Source of the DNA: Desulfocapsa sp.
GTDB taxonomy: Bacteria > Desulfobacterota > Desulfobulbia > Desulfobulbales > Desulfocapsaceae
Assembly (NCBI GenBank): GCA_016765495.1
Contig: JAESPV010000010.1
Span: 2,117-46,287 of the forward strand
Direction: 5' to 3'
Length of the DNA: 44,171 nucleotides
The position numbers and the translations under genes were made by a program. Positions 16,567-26,790 of the stretch are shown here, one piece after another; within the stretch, counting starts at the first letter, position 1, and each line of letters opens with the position of its first letter. Below the pieces are notes generated by a model. That model worked only from the letters and a program-made list of their open reading frames with translations. It did no database searches and was not told the origin of the DNA.

Positions 16567-18507
16567 TCAAGAACACTTTTTTTTAGCCAACGCTGCCTGT
16601 TCAGCTTCGAACAGTGCTCCCTTAACCGCCATAGCCAACTGAGCCAACGAGTACGGTTTCTTAACAAATTGCTTTGCTCCCAGAAGAAGTGTCCGTTTTA
16701 CCTCTTCATCCTCGGCAAATCCACTGACAATTATAGCCGATTGGCTGGAATTTATTTTCAATATTTCTTTGTATGTTTCCCGGCCATTGATACCATCTCC
16801 CATAATCATATCAAGAACAACAAGATCCACATATTTCATCCTGACATAGGAAATTGCCTCTTCTCCACTCCCCACAGTATCCGTCTTGTAACCAAGGCTG
16901 TTCAGAAGATTACTGGTAATTTCCTGCTGTTTTTCCTGGTCATCGACCACAAGTATTTTTTCTCCATTTCCTCTGTATTTTTCGATGGAAAGGATTTCTG
17001 TCTTTTCCCTGATCGCATCTTTTGTCCTTGGGAAGTAAAGATTAAATGTGGTACCGTTTTTATTACTTTTCAAATCAAGGAAACCATCATGGTCGTGGAC
17101 CGTGTTCCAGACAATGGTCAACCCAAGCCCGGTTCCACTTCTCCCCATCACCTTTTTTGAATAAAAGGGTTCAAATATTTTTTGTATATTATTCTGTGAA
17201 ATTCCGGGACCATCATCCATAACACCGAGAACGACATACTCCCCGGCCTCAATCGGTTCATAGCCCAAAAATGGCTCTTCAATGATAACATTTCTGACAC
17301 TTACAACAATCGTTCCATGCCCTTCAATCTCTTCTGCTGCATTCCCAATCAGGTTCATTAAAACCTTATTGATATGCATTCTGGAGCAATAGATATTTAA
17401 TGATCCAGGGGCACAACAAAAGCTAACATCAATATTGTTCAAGCGAGGATCTTTTTTTTCTCTGCTTGCCACTACGTAATTTTCCACCAGTTCGTTCAAA
17501 TTACAAACATGCTTTTTTACAGTCGCCCCCCTTGCCACTGTTATAAGATCCGCAACCACCGAAGCCGCCTCTCTGCCAGCTTTCTCTATGGTCTGAATAG
17601 ATTTGCTATGCTCATGATCACTTCCCATTTGCATCAGTAGCAGTTCTGGTAACGTCACGATACCTGAGAGAATATTATTTAAATCGTGAGCAACCGAACC
17701 GGCCATCAACCCCAGGGTTTCCATTTTCTTATTTATGGTTAACTGCCTTTGTAGTTCAAATTTCTCCTGAGCAGCATTAACCCTGCTACTAATATCTCGT
17801 ATGCTGCAAACACGTACTGTTCTTCCCTGATATTCCATTCGCCGACAAGCTGTTTCTATTGGAAATTCAGTTCCATCCTTTTTAAGAGCCAAGGATTCAT
17901 GGTAACCAATCAAGTCATTGGTAATCCTTGTTTTTACTTCAGGAAGGAAGAGAGGGGATACAATTTTTTTCAGTATTGGCTGACCAAGCAACTCCTCCTC
18001 CCGATACCCAAACATATCAAAAAACTGTTTATTGGCATCCAGCAAAACACCATTCTCATGGAGAATAATCCCTTCCCATGAAGCCTCTGCAAGTGTTTTT
18101 AACCGTTCTTCACTTGCTCTCAGGGCCTTTTCCAAACGACCATGTTTAATAGCCTTCTTAATGGTTCCAAAGAGCAGCTCATGATCAACAGGCTTTTTCA
18201 GGTAATCATAGGCGCCTTTCCTCAAGGCTTCCTTAACCGTTTTCACAGTTGCATTACCTGTTAACATAATGGATACGGCATCAGAGTTTTTCCCCTTGAG
18301 GCTATCCATTATCTGATAACCGAACATATCGGGTAATTCTACATCCAAGAGGAGAAGATCAAAACAACACTCTGCTAAAAGAGCGACTGCCTCATCTCCT
18401 CTTTGGGCAGTGCTTACCTCATAACCGGCAAGACGAATAATTTGAGCCAGGCTATCACTGAAAAGTAGCTCATCATCAACAAGAAGAATCCGTATTGGCC
18501 CATTCAT
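16567..18507 (-). CDS. Hybrid histidine kinase: REC-PAS-HisKA/HATPase-REC
   Basis: This 646-residue cytoplasmic signalling protein has no membrane helix. Domains in order are a receiver (ILLVDDELLF, phospho-Asp in LLLLDVELPD, lysine in KKPVD); a PAS domain (about 150-245, ASWEGIILHENGVLLDANKQFF); a kinase core with H-box GSVAHDLNNILSG, N-box NLIGNAAEEIEG, MDDGPGIS and GTGLGLTIV; and a C-terminal receiver (ILVVDDQEKQQ, DLVVLDMIMGDG, VKKPYS). The start at ATG 18507 (MNGPIRILLVDDE) was preferred to an in-frame TTG at 18549. It is the third gene of a minus-strand trio and probably relays phosphate between its own receivers. The input is unknown. Confidence 0.9.
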   Translation of the reverse strand: MNGPIRILLVDDELLFSDSLAQIIRLAGYEVSTAQRGDEAVALLAECCFDLLLLDVELPDMFGYQIMDSLKGKNSDAVSIMLTGNATVKTVKEALRKGAYDYLKKPVDHELLFGTIKKAIKHGRLEKALRASEERLKTLAEASWEGIILHENGVLLDANKQFFDMFGYREEELLGQPILKKIVSPLFLPEVKTRITNDLIGYHESLALKKDGTEFPIETACRRMEYQGRTVRVCSIRDISSRVNAAQEKFELQRQLTINKKMETLGLMAGSVAHDLNNILSGIVTLPELLLMQMGSDHEHSKSIQTIEKAGREAASVVADLITVARGATVKKHVCNLNELVENYVVASREKKDPRLNNIDVSFCCAPGSLNIYCSRMHINKVLMNLIGNAAEEIEGHGTIVVSVRNVIIEEPFLGYEPIEAGEYVVLGVMDDGPGISQNNIQKIFEPFYSKKVMGRSGTGLGLTIVWNTVHDHDGFLDLKSNKNGTTFNLYFPRTKDAIREKTEILSIEKYRGNGEKILVVDDQEKQQEITSNLLNSLGYKTDTVGSGEEAISYVRMKYVDLVVLDMIMGDGINGRETYKEILKINSSQSAIIVSGFAEDEEVKRTLLLGAKQFVKKPYSLAQLAMAVKGALFEAEQAALAKKKCS

Positions 18508-18592
18508 ATTGCACCCATCGAACTGATATGGTTGACATTGATCAAACAAACTTCGTCGTTTTTCATAATACGCTCAGCAATACCCTGACAAA

Positions 18593-20776
18593 TCAACGGG
18601 AAAGACTATGATTTATCGGTAAGTTGATGGTGAAAAGAGTTCCATTCTCGCAGTCACAGGTACACCTGATCGTCCCCTTCAATTCTGTTACAAGCGACTT
18701 CACAATGGCAAGTCCAAGCCCCGAATGTCCTTTCCCTTTTGTGCTGGTGAATGGTTCAAACAACTGAGAAAGTACTTCCGCAGGTATCCCCGGACCGTCA
18801 TCATGAATTGTAATCTCAACATATTCACAACTGCCATCACCACTAAAGGTTGTAGCAGATTTATTGTTACAACTCGAATTGGTCTTGATATAAACGTTAC
18901 CACCACTATTCATTGCCTCTGCTGCATTTTTGATCAGATTAATAATAATTTGTTTTATGCTGTCTTCATTCGTCAGGATGGCTGGTAACTCTGGATCAGG
19001 GGTAAAGTGAACCTGAAGCTGAGAAGAGTAAAAAACAGATTTTGCGAGAATACTCAGTAAATTAGAGATAAGACTATTTATATCGGTCAACTCACAGGTC
19101 TTATCGACAGGACTTGAAAACGTATCCAATTGTTGGACAATCTTTGAAATTCGAGTAATTTCCTCATCTATAATGGTGAGATCCTGTGTCAGAGAATCTT
19201 TTTCAGGCAGTTTCATTTCGAGGATTTTCAAGTAATTCCTGATAATACCAAGTGGATTATTGACCTCATGAACAACCTTAGCAGCTGCCATGGATGCTGC
19301 ATCCATACGTGCAGCCTGAATTTTCTCCGCCTGCTTTCTCTTTACTTCACCGAGATACAGACAAATGGCAGCCTGATTGGCCAAAAAGCACAAAAGTTTA
19401 GATTCTGCCTGATTGGCAAAATCATTACCCTGAAATTCGGGGATCCCGACAACTATTGCCCCAACCGCTTTCCTTTTAGCAACCATTGGGATATAGAGCA
19501 TCCCCTTACCGCCCACAGCATCAAGTAATTGAGAATCCGCCAGGTTATTAAGGGAATCTTTTTCATCACGCATACTGGTTACAATTTGTCTTTGCAGCAT
19601 CGATTGTACCAGAAGACTACTTCCCTGTTCCGCAGAAAGGGAAAGATTCTGTAGCTGCTCAGCATAGGGATTCAAAGTTGAAGCCTGGCCGTACAACTTT
19701 TGCTCTTCAAAATCATGCAGAAAAAATAAAATCGTATCAATGTCAAAAATAATATTGAAAGCCTGTTCAATGGCCTGAAATATCTCATCCTTGCTTTCTG
19801 CCTGAACGAGAGTCTCCAAAAAACCATACAGTAAAGAAAAATTTTTAACCTCATGCAACAAGTCAGCATCAGGTGCAGTCAGTCCAGAGGTCTGTTCTGC
19901 GGTCTGTTCTGCGGTTTTTCCCAACGATGGCTTTACTTCCATGCCGAGACTTTTGGCAACTTCCCATATCTCCTCCTCAACCCCTACTCTAATTTCATCA
20001 ATCTGCTCTGTTTTAAGGTTGAAAAGCTCATCGCCCAGATCGTAAACATCGGTAAAGTCATCATTACTTACCTGACAACATTTCTCAGCCAAGTACACAA
20101 TCTTGACCAATGGGAACGCACCTTTAATCTGTTCCAAGGAGGAATGATGATACAGAACTGTATCAGCAATAAAGGAGTTCAATTTCCACTGTCTAATCAG
20201 CCAAGCCCCAGATTCACAGTGATTAATTCCAATCTGGTCTTCTTCTGCCGTGCATTGATAGACCCCCTTACCTTCGATCAACTCCGGGATAACCGTGCAT
20301 TCATTGGCAAAATTCATCCATAGCAACAATTCGCCAATATCATGCAGCAAGCCAGCAAGGTAGGCCTCTTCAATATTAGCATAACCTGTTTGCCCGGCAA
20401 TTCTTTTGGCAAAGATGGCAGAGCAGAATGACTTCCACCAGAAACTGCTCATGGAGAAGTGTTCATTCCTCTTAAGCTTACTGAAAACCTGTTGCACGGA
20501 AGCAGTAACAGCAATATTTTTAATTGTGTCTGCACCGAGATAGACAACAGCTTGGTTAATGTTTACAAATTTGTTATTTAGGCCAAAATAGGCAGAGTTA
20601 ACCAGATTCAGCACCTTGGAACTAAGAGGAGCATCCTGGGAAATAACCTGCGAAAGCTCAGAAAGGTGTAAGTCATCCTTGTCACATAGTTCAATGAGTT
20701 TTAGCAATACCTGTGGTAGAGACGGTAAATCTTTTGACCTTTGCAGGCGGGCATATATTTGTTGTTTTTTATCCAT
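18593..20776 (-). CDS. HDOD-GAF-histidine kinase
   Basis: The 727-residue cytoplasmic protein starts with an HDOD domain (about 10-280: DLPSLPQVLLKLIELC, DAPLSSKVLNLVNSAYFG, LAGLLHDIGELLL). A GAF domain follows (about 320-475). The histidine kinase core has H-box AAKVVHEVNNPLGIIRNYL near 500, N-box INLIKNAAEAMNSG, HDDGPGIPAEV and GHSGLGLAIV. HDOD domains are non-canonical HD proteins that often lie beside GGDEF or chemotaxis genes. The fusion to a soluble kinase suggests it senses a cytoplasmic state. It lies between the GGDEF gene (20-bp gap) and the hybrid kinase (about 85 bp), presumably in one operon. No receiver is fused, so its partner may be one of the neighbouring receivers. Confidence 0.88.
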   Translation of the reverse strand: MDKKQQIYARLQRSKDLPSLPQVLLKLIELCDKDDLHLSELSQVISQDAPLSSKVLNLVNSAYFGLNNKFVNINQAVVYLGADTIKNIAVTASVQQVFSKLKRNEHFSMSSFWWKSFCSAIFAKRIAGQTGYANIEEAYLAGLLHDIGELLLWMNFANECTVIPELIEGKGVYQCTAEEDQIGINHCESGAWLIRQWKLNSFIADTVLYHHSSLEQIKGAFPLVKIVYLAEKCCQVSNDDFTDVYDLGDELFNLKTEQIDEIRVGVEEEIWEVAKSLGMEVKPSLGKTAEQTAEQTSGLTAPDADLLHEVKNFSLLYGFLETLVQAESKDEIFQAIEQAFNIIFDIDTILFFLHDFEEQKLYGQASTLNPYAEQLQNLSLSAEQGSSLLVQSMLQRQIVTSMRDEKDSLNNLADSQLLDAVGGKGMLYIPMVAKRKAVGAIVVGIPEFQGNDFANQAESKLLCFLANQAAICLYLGEVKRKQAEKIQAARMDAASMAAAKVVHEVNNPLGIIRNYLKILEMKLPEKDSLTQDLTIIDEEITRISKIVQQLDTFSSPVDKTCELTDINSLISNLLSILAKSVFYSSQLQVHFTPDPELPAILTNEDSIKQIIINLIKNAAEAMNSGGNVYIKTNSSCNNKSATTFSGDGSCEYVEITIHDDGPGIPAEVLSQLFEPFTSTKGKGHSGLGLAIVKSLVTELKGTIRCTCDCENGTLFTINLPINHSLSR

Positions 20777-20796
20777 ATCATTTGACTCTATACGAC

Positions 20797-22191
20797 TTAC
20801 CTTCTCTTCTCTGAGTTATTGAGGTGACTTTGCGTATCCAACTGGTGAATGCTGTCTTTATAGTGCACAAAAGCATTTTTCCCATTATGCTTCACGTAAT
20901 ACATGGCCCAATCTGCCTTTTGAATCAACTCATCGCCAGAATCACTATCTTCCGGTGACACCGCAATGCCAATGGAGACACCTACAAGAACTTCAGAATG
21001 ATCCATCTTGAAAGGAATTTTAAATTCATCGACAATCTTTTTCGCTATATTTTCAATATCTTTACGACTAGTTATCCGGGGAATAAGTATGGCAAACTCA
21101 TCACCACCCATTCTTGCCAGAGTATCACTTTCCCGCAGACATGACCTCAATCGAACACCAAATGTCTGGAGAAAGGCATCCCCACAAGCATGCCCAAATG
21201 AATCATTGATCCCCTTAAACCCATCTATATCAAGAAACATGACAGCAAGAGATGTCTTGTTTCTTCTCGCCTGACTAAGAGCTAAACGAAGCCGATCATG
21301 AAACAAACTTCGATTGGGAAGATTAGTCAGTGTATCATGATAGAGCTGATGATGAAATTGTCTCTCCGATATTTTGCGCTGTGAAATATCACGCACAACA
21401 CCATAGGTCCCAAGAAATATTTTTTCATTACTCTTGGGACATTTTTTATAGACTCCAGTGGAATACAGCTCAACGTCTATGTCGGTTTGCTTGAGAGAAC
21501 GGTGTTGAATGGTGTTGTTTTTGAGGAGCAAACGAAGTTCCACATTTTTCGCAGCACGTTTCCCTGTTCTCCTTTCAAAAAATACGTAACGTGCTTTTTC
21601 GAGATCTCCCGGGTGAATCAGCTTGCTATAATGTCTTCCCAACAACTCTTTCCTTGAAAACCCCAGGAGCATTTCCACCTGTTTGTTGAAAAATGAAAAC
21701 TTACCATCCCTATTGAGTAAATAAATAATATCAGGTGAGTTGCTAATCATATATCGATGAAGAGAATCGACTCTCTGAAGATGCTTTAGGTCACCTTTAT
21801 TCTTTTCATTTGTTTTCCCGTGACGAAGTTGCTTTTGAATAGAGAGAAGCAGTTTATCGGGGGAGTATGGTGTCTTGAAAAAATCATCAGCTCCCTGACG
21901 GAGTGCCCAGACAGCCTTGTCAAAAATGGCATCATGGCTGAGCATAATTAGCTTACTCAGGCCCTGTTTGCTCTTGAGCTGCTCCATCATTTTCTGACCA
22001 TAATTTTCGATCATTCTGAGATCAAGTATTATCAAGCCAAAAGAATGCTTTTCCAAAAGAATAACAGCCTCTTGATCCGTAAAGGCAGGATGGGGCTCAT
22101 ACCCATGTAAGTGAAGGAGTTCTTGTAAACTTTTGTTAAAACGACGCCCATTGCCTGCCAGCAATATTTTTAAATTATCAGGAAGAGTCAT
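20797..22191 (-). CDS. Response regulator diguanylate cyclase: REC-PAS-GGDEF
   Basis: The 464-residue protein has an N-terminal receiver-like domain (about 8-125; aspartate in LIILDLRMIENYG, lysine in FFKTPYS). A PAS domain (about 145-270, YMISNSPDIIYLLNRDGKF) and a GGDEF domain follow. The catalytic motif RMGGDEFAIL is intact. An inhibitory I-site RESD lies five residues before GGDEF, so the enzyme should make cyclic di-GMP and be product-inhibited. The receiver lacks the usual paired acidic residues at its first strand (ILLAGNGRRFNK), so phosphorylation is doubtful. It is the first gene of the minus-strand signalling trio, and its promoter lies in the 690-bp gap shared with hmcA. Confidence 0.9.
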   Translation of the reverse strand: MTLPDNLKILLAGNGRRFNKSLQELLHLHGYEPHPAFTDQEAVILLEKHSFGLIILDLRMIENYGQKMMEQLKSKQGLSKLIMLSHDAIFDKAVWALRQGADDFFKTPYSPDKLLLSIQKQLRHGKTNEKNKGDLKHLQRVDSLHRYMISNSPDIIYLLNRDGKFSFFNKQVEMLLGFSRKELLGRHYSKLIHPGDLEKARYVFFERRTGKRAAKNVELRLLLKNNTIQHRSLKQTDIDVELYSTGVYKKCPKSNEKIFLGTYGVVRDISQRKISERQFHHQLYHDTLTNLPNRSLFHDRLRLALSQARRNKTSLAVMFLDIDGFKGINDSFGHACGDAFLQTFGVRLRSCLRESDTLARMGGDEFAILIPRITSRKDIENIAKKIVDEFKIPFKMDHSEVLVGVSIGIAVSPEDSDSGDELIQKADWAMYYVKHNGKNAFVHYKDSIHQLDTQSHLNNSEKRR

Positions 22192-22651
22192 ATTTTTGAG
22201 AGAGCCGTGTGTTATTTGTAAACGCTACTATTTGTTTCTACTACCTGTCTTATTTTATTCATAGATAATTATCGTATCTATGGGTCTGAAGAACAATAGG
22301 AGATCTGCAGGCAGAAATTGTCACTAACTGACAGCTGATAGCCGACCATTTATAGCGAATCAACTTCCGCAGAAACACTTATTTTTCCGATACGCATTGG
22401 CGTTTGAATCGTTTTAACCTATTTAAACATTTACTTGTCCATTTAATCACATTTGATTATTTTTTAATAGAACTTCTTGAATTCAGAGAACAATTAGCAC
22501 ATTACCCCTGAGTTCCTGTTACAAAAGATAAAACTTTCAGGAAGTTCTTCCGAAAACACCAAGTTGAGCACCTCCACAAGGAACTTATTTACGATTTCCC
22601 CGCATTCGATCAAGTATTTCCATTTTGCCTTGGTGGATATCAAAATAATAT
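22192..22651. other. Left part of the divergent intergenic region, no gene seen
   Basis: This is 460 bp of AT-rich sequence upstream of the GGDEF gene with no credible reading frame. It presumably holds the promoter of the signalling operon and may hold operators for the hmc locus. I see no clear palindrome with known identity. Confidence 0.4.
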
Positions 22652-22788
22652 TTCCTTAACTGGATATTTCATAGAAGATCATTTGGTTTGAAAACTGTCT
22701 GCATGTGCATGCTGTATGTAGTATGCTGACAATGTGCAACATGCCTGATACGGTATGGTTTTTCTTATATGAAATATCCAGTTCCTTA
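22652..22788. mobile_element. MITE-like element with terminal inverted repeats and 7-bp target duplication
   Basis: CTGGATATTTCATA at 22660-22673 is repeated inverted at 22768-22781. Extending inward gives 18 matches in 19 bases. The roughly 122-bp element has no coding capacity. It is flanked by TTCCTTA direct repeats at 22652-22658 and 22782-22788, as expected for a target-site duplication. The interior contains the small palindrome GCATGTGCATGC. No transposase is recognisable within it. Confidence 0.65.
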
Positions 22789-22797
22789 CACTGAGAT

Positions 22798-22826
22798 TTG
22801 TAAATATCAGCAACTTAGCGTATAGT
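22798..22826 (+). promoter_or_regulatory. Candidate sigma-70 promoter for the hmc-hdr-flx operon
   Basis: TTGTAA at 22798 and TATAGT at 22821 are separated by 17 bases, placing a start site near 22833, about 50 bases before hmcA. It lies immediately outside the right end of the MITE-like element. The -35 match is modest (4 of 6) and the -10 good (5 of 6). Confidence 0.45.
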
Positions 22827-22883
22827 GTTCTGCTACTCCATTTTTTTTACTCAAAAAGCTTACCTTTAAAGGGTGATTGAGAT

Positions 22884-24476
22884 ATGAAGAAGTCAGGATA
22901 CCTGCTTTTCATGGCCGGTATAATATCATCTTCCATGGTGCTTTTCTCTGGCACCAATGTCATGACAAACGCTCAGGATGGAGTCGGAGCTGCCCCCGAA
23001 GCACGTGCAGATCTTATCATCATTGACAATATGAAATCCTTTGGCCCGCTTGAAAAGGCCACCGTTGAATTTCTCCATGACACCCACACAAAGGCTCTCG
23101 CCAAAAATAATGAATCGTGTGGTATCTGTCATCCTGTTGCAAAAGAACAGTTCTATCCTGGATTTAAACGACTGAAAAATACCAGCAGAGAAGAAGTAAT
23201 GAATATTTACCATGACGGCTGTATTGGGTGTCATGGTGAAATGAGGCTGAAAGGTGAACAATCAGGTCCTGTTGAATGTGATGATTGCCACATGGAAAAA
23301 AAGAAGTACAACTCTTCACATCTAGCCATTGGGTTTGATAAATCCCTGCACGCACGTCATGTACAGGCACACGAAAACAAATGTGACCAGTGTCATCATG
23401 AGTATGACGAAAAAACAAGGACACTTTTTTATGCCAGGGGGAAAGAAGGAACCTGCCGTTATTGCCACACAGAACAAACGAAGGACAACCTTTTATCCAT
23501 GCGCGTAAGCTCCCATATCGCCTGTATAAACTGCCATATCAATAACCAGGCAAAGAATCCGCTGCCCCCTCCCGTAAAGTGTTCCCAGTGCCATGATGCA
23601 TCTTACCAGAATACAATCAAGAAACTTGATCCCATCCCAAGGCTTGAAAGAAATCAGCCCGATATGGTGATGATTACAACTGGCGAAAAGGATCTGGATA
23701 GCGGCGTAAAAATCCAAATGAGCCTTGTACCCTTTAACCACAAGGCTCACGAGGGATACAACGATACCTGCCGGGTCTGTCATCATCAGGAGATGAAGCA
23801 ATGCAGTGACTGTCACACACTCGGTGGCTCAGATGCAGCTAAAGGATTAAGTCTTGAACTTGCCATGCATAAAAAAGATACCGATCGAAGTTGTGTCGGT
23901 TGCCATGCAAACCAGTATACAAAAAACAGAAATTGTTCCGGCTGCCATCAGTTCACTCCCACAACTGCCAGAATGAGCAACAGATCTTGTCAGGTATGTC
24001 ACATTCCAATCCCAAAAGGTGTTGAATTGACCGATCACACAGCCCAACTGCTCCTTGAAGGTCGTCCTGAAAAACCTGCAACATACACCCAGGAAGAGAT
24101 ACCTGAGAAAATCATTATCGGAAAACTCTCTAAAAAATACGCTTCTGTGGAGTTTCCCCATAGGAAAATAATCAATAAGATCGCAGAAAATATGGGAGAC
24201 AACAAGCTGGCCCTGCATTTCCATGCTGAAAAGGCGACCACCTGCAGCGGATGCCATCACAATGCACCGCTGACAAAACAACCATCCGGATGTAGCAGCT
24301 GCCACGCCAAAGCCTTCAATGACAGAGACATGCACAAGCCCGGAATTGTCGGCGCCTACCATCTCCAATGTATGGAATGCCATACCACCATGAAGATAAA
24401 TATAGTCGGCTGCAAAGACTGCCATAAAGAAAAGAGCCCGCAATCCTCAGCACTGCTGCAGAGGGAGAAAGAATAA
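22884..24476 (+). CDS. hmcA: High-molecular-weight 16-haem cytochrome c HmcA
   Basis: The 530-residue periplasmic protein has a signal peptide (about 1-31, hydrophobic [17 protein letters not shown]) and exactly sixteen CXXCH haem-binding motifs, from CGICH near residue 78 to CKDCH near 515. Several are followed by an extra His (CHHEY, CHHQE, CHHNA) suited to bis-His ligation. This number and length match HmcA of Desulfovibrio, which accepts electrons from periplasmic type I cytochrome c3 and hydrogenases and passes them to the membrane Hmc subunits. GGGTGA precedes the ATG. The stop codon shares one base with the hmcB start (TAATG). It is the first gene of the long plus-strand operon and is preceded by a candidate promoter. 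Confidence 0.93.
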   Translation: MKKSGYLLFMAGIISSSMVLFSGTNVMTNAQDGVGAAPEARADLIIIDNMKSFGPLEKATVEFLHDTHTKALAKNNESCGICHPVAKEQFYPGFKRLKNTSREEVMNIYHDGCIGCHGEMRLKGEQSGPVECDDCHMEKKKYNSSHLAIGFDKSLHARHVQAHENKCDQCHHEYDEKTRTLFYARGKEGTCRYCHTEQTKDNLLSMRVSSHIACINCHINNQAKNPLPPPVKCSQCHDASYQNTIKKLDPIPRLERNQPDMVMITTGEKDLDSGVKIQMSLVPFNHKAHEGYNDTCRVCHHQEMKQCSDCHTLGGSDAAKGLSLELAMHKKDTDRSCVGCHANQYTKNRNCSGCHQFTPTTARMSNRSCQVCHIPIPKGVELTDHTAQLLLEGRPEKPATYTQEEIPEKIIIGKLSKKYASVEFPHRKIINKIAENMGDNKLALHFHAEKATTCSGCHHNAPLTKQPSGCSSCHAKAFNDRDMHKPGIVGAYHLQCMECHTTMKINIVGCKDCHKEKSPQSSALLQREKE

Positions 24477-25546
24477 TGTCCATATCACGAAGAAACTTTC
24501 TTGGCTGGATGGGAGCCGCAGGCCTTGCCGCCTCTCTTGTCGACAAGCAGGCTCACGCCGCATCCACCAAAGAGTTCGCAGGCCACAAAGGTAGCTATGG
24601 AGTGCTCCATGATATCACCAGATGTGTGGGCTGTAGATCCTGTGAGGAGGCATGCAACACGGTCAACAACCTGCCCAAACCCGCAAAATCCTTTACAGAC
24701 GAATCTGTTCTGAACAAGAAGCGTAAACTCACGACAACTGAGTATACGGTTGTAAATGAATCGGTACAAAAAGGCAGCCAAATCTTCACAAAAATTCAGT
24801 GTAATCACTGCCTTGAGCCAGCATGCGCATCTGTCTGTTTTGTTAATGCCTTTCAAAAACTGCCCAATGGTGCTGTTGTCTATGACGCATCCGTCTGCGT
24901 GGGCTGCAGGTACTGCATGATGGCCTGCCCCTTTGAAGTGCCGACCTACGAGTATGATGATCCATACACTCCCGAGGTTGTCAAATGTACCCTGTGTGCT
25001 CCACGGCTTGAGAAAGGACTCCTTCCCGGATGTGTTGCAAGCTGTCCCACGGAGTCACTTCTGTTTGGCAAACGGGAGGATCTGTTGAAAATTGCACGCA
25101 GGCGCATAGAGAAATTTCCCCATCGCTATATTGATCATATTTACGGTGAACAGGAGATGGGCGGCACAAGTTGGCTCTATCTGTCAGGAGTCCCTTTTAA
25201 AGATTTAGGCCTGCGTGAAGATCTTGGAAACACACCGGCACCAAAACTCACATCAGGCGCACTGCATTTGATTCCCATGGTCGTTTCCCTGTGGCCGGTA
25301 TTTCTTGCTGGTATGTACGGAATGACAAAACGAAGGAATACAATTGCAAATGAAGAAAAAGCACTGGCTGTAGCAATTGCCATAGAACAAACTGAAAACA
25401 AAGCGGCCGAAGCACTTTCCCAGGCTATGGAAAAAGCAAGAAAAGAAAAAGAAAACATTTTAAAAAGAGTTGAGCGAACCAGGGAAAATAGAGTTAAAAA
25501 AGCTCTTAAACAAAGCAGTTCGACTAACAGTGAGGAAGGGGCCTGA
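24476..25546 (+). CDS. hmcB: HmcB-like Tat-exported four-cluster ferredoxin with membrane anchor
   Basis: The 356-residue product begins with a twin-arginine signal, [17 protein letters not shown]. Four cysteine groups for [4Fe-4S] clusters follow: [36 protein letters not shown], and [22 protein letters not shown] single membrane helix (about 262-280, [19 protein letters not shown]) comes next. The periplasmic ferredoxin domain should take electrons from HmcA and hand them to the NrfD-type subunit. Unusually, about 75 residues follow the helix: a highly charged Ala/Glu/Lys coiled-coil-like tail that should lie in the cytoplasm. The gene overlaps hmcA and hmcC by one base on each side. Confidence 0.9.
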   Translation: MSISRRNFLGWMGAAGLAASLVDKQAHAASTKEFAGHKGSYGVLHDITRCVGCRSCEEACNTVNNLPKPAKSFTDESVLNKKRKLTTTEYTVVNESVQKGSQIFTKIQCNHCLEPACASVCFVNAFQKLPNGAVVYDASVCVGCRYCMMACPFEVPTYEYDDPYTPEVVKCTLCAPRLEKGLLPGCVASCPTESLLFGKREDLLKIARRRIEKFPHRYIDHIYGEQEMGGTSWLYLSGVPFKDLGLREDLGNTPAPKLTSGALHLIPMVVSLWPVFLAGMYGMTKRRNTIANEEKALAVAIAIEQTENKAAEALSQAMEKARKEKENILKRVERTRENRVKKALKQSSSTNSEEGA

Positions 25547-26775
25547 TGTCCGATCAAAAAAACAGACAGCCCCCGGGAATGACTGACTTTGCTCTAGGTT
25601 TCATAAGGGATGACAACGCAAAATTTTCACCACTTGCCGCAGTTACCGGTATCATTCTCCTTGTCGGAACCATTCTTACGGTTCTACGATTTACCCAGGG
25701 GCTGGGAGCTGTCACCAACCTGACCAACACCCACCCCTGGGGAATGTGGATCGGGTTTGACCTGATGTGCGGCGTTGCCCTGGCAGCCGGAGGATACACA
25801 ACATCTGCTGCATGCTATCTTTTTGGCATGAAAAAATACCACTCCGCGGTACGGCCTGCCATCCTGACAGCCTTCTTAGGCTATGCCATGGTGGTTGTGT
25901 CTCTCCTTTACGATGTGGGTCGGCCCGATCGTCTTGTGCTTGCCTACCCGTTTGTTGTTCAGCAGGGAACAACGTCTCTGCTCTTTGAAGTGGGTTTATG
26001 CGTACTTTTATATCTGACCGTTCTTTTTCTTGAATTTACCCCCATCCCTCTCGAATGGCTGGGACTGAGAAAGGTGCGAAACATTGCTGTAAAGCTGACA
26101 CTTACGCTGACTATTCTGGGAGTTGTTCTCTCCACTCTCCACCAGTCCTCCCTTGGTGCCCTGTTTCTTATTGCACCCTCAAAACTGCATCCGCTCTGGT
26201 ATTCTCCATATCTTGGGGTATTCTTCTTTGTCTCAAGTATTGCCGCCGGTCTCTCCATGGTGATCTTTGAAGGCATGCTGTCGCATAAAAACAAAACGCT
26301 CCAGGGCCGAATGGGGAAAGCGTATCTTGAAGAGCATCCGCCTCTTATTCTTGGCTATGCAAAGGCTGCATCACTGGTACTGTTTGGCTATTTTATGGTC
26401 AAAGTCGTTGGGATCACTGCAGGAGACAACTGGCACCTGCTGCTCACACCATACGGCATCTGGTTTCTGGTTGAGCTTCTCGGCTTTGTTGCGCTGCCGT
26501 GTTTTCTGTTTGCTGTGGGGTCAAGAAACAAAGATGCGGGCCTGATCAAATTTACCGCAGTATTGACAATCATCGGAATCATCCTCAATCGACTTAATAT
26601 AAGTATGATAGCCTTTAACTGGCACCTTCCTCTGGATGAACGCTACATTCCCAGCTGGATGGAGATCGCCCTTTCAGTTTACATGGTGACCTGTCTGATT
26701 CTGGCCTTCAGGTTTATTGTAACACGCATGCCGGTTTTTGACGAACATCCCGATTTTAAAGAACAGCTGCAATAG
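25546..26775 (+). CDS. hmcC: HmcC-like NrfD/PsrC-family integral membrane subunit
   Basis: This is a 409-residue polytopic protein with about ten hydrophobic helices, beginning near residue 30 (AAVTGIILLVGTILTVL). It shows the NrfD-type features NTHPWGMWIGFDLMCGVALAAGGY and VVSLLYDVGRPDR. NrfD proteins interact with menaquinone near the periplasmic face and pair with HmcB-type ferredoxins. HmcC in Desulfovibrio has this size. The start overlaps the hmcB stop (TGATG). No haem-ligand pattern is expected in this family. A different CISM-type complex would be possible on sequence alone, but the hmcA-hmcB-hmcC-hmcD order is diagnostic. Confidence 0.92.
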   Translation: MSDQKNRQPPGMTDFALGFIRDDNAKFSPLAAVTGIILLVGTILTVLRFTQGLGAVTNLTNTHPWGMWIGFDLMCGVALAAGGYTTSAACYLFGMKKYHSAVRPAILTAFLGYAMVVVSLLYDVGRPDRLVLAYPFVVQQGTTSLLFEVGLCVLLYLTVLFLEFTPIPLEWLGLRKVRNIAVKLTLTLTILGVVLSTLHQSSLGALFLIAPSKLHPLWYSPYLGVFFFVSSIAAGLSMVIFEGMLSHKNKTLQGRMGKAYLEEHPPLILGYAKAASLVLFGYFMVKVVGITAGDNWHLLLTPYGIWFLVELLGFVALPCFLFAVGSRNKDAGLIKFTAVLTIIGIILNRLNISMIAFNWHLPLDERYIPSWMEIALSVYMVTCLILAFRFIVTRMPVFDEHPDFKEQLQ

Positions 26776-26790
26776 CAGGGAGATCAGAAA

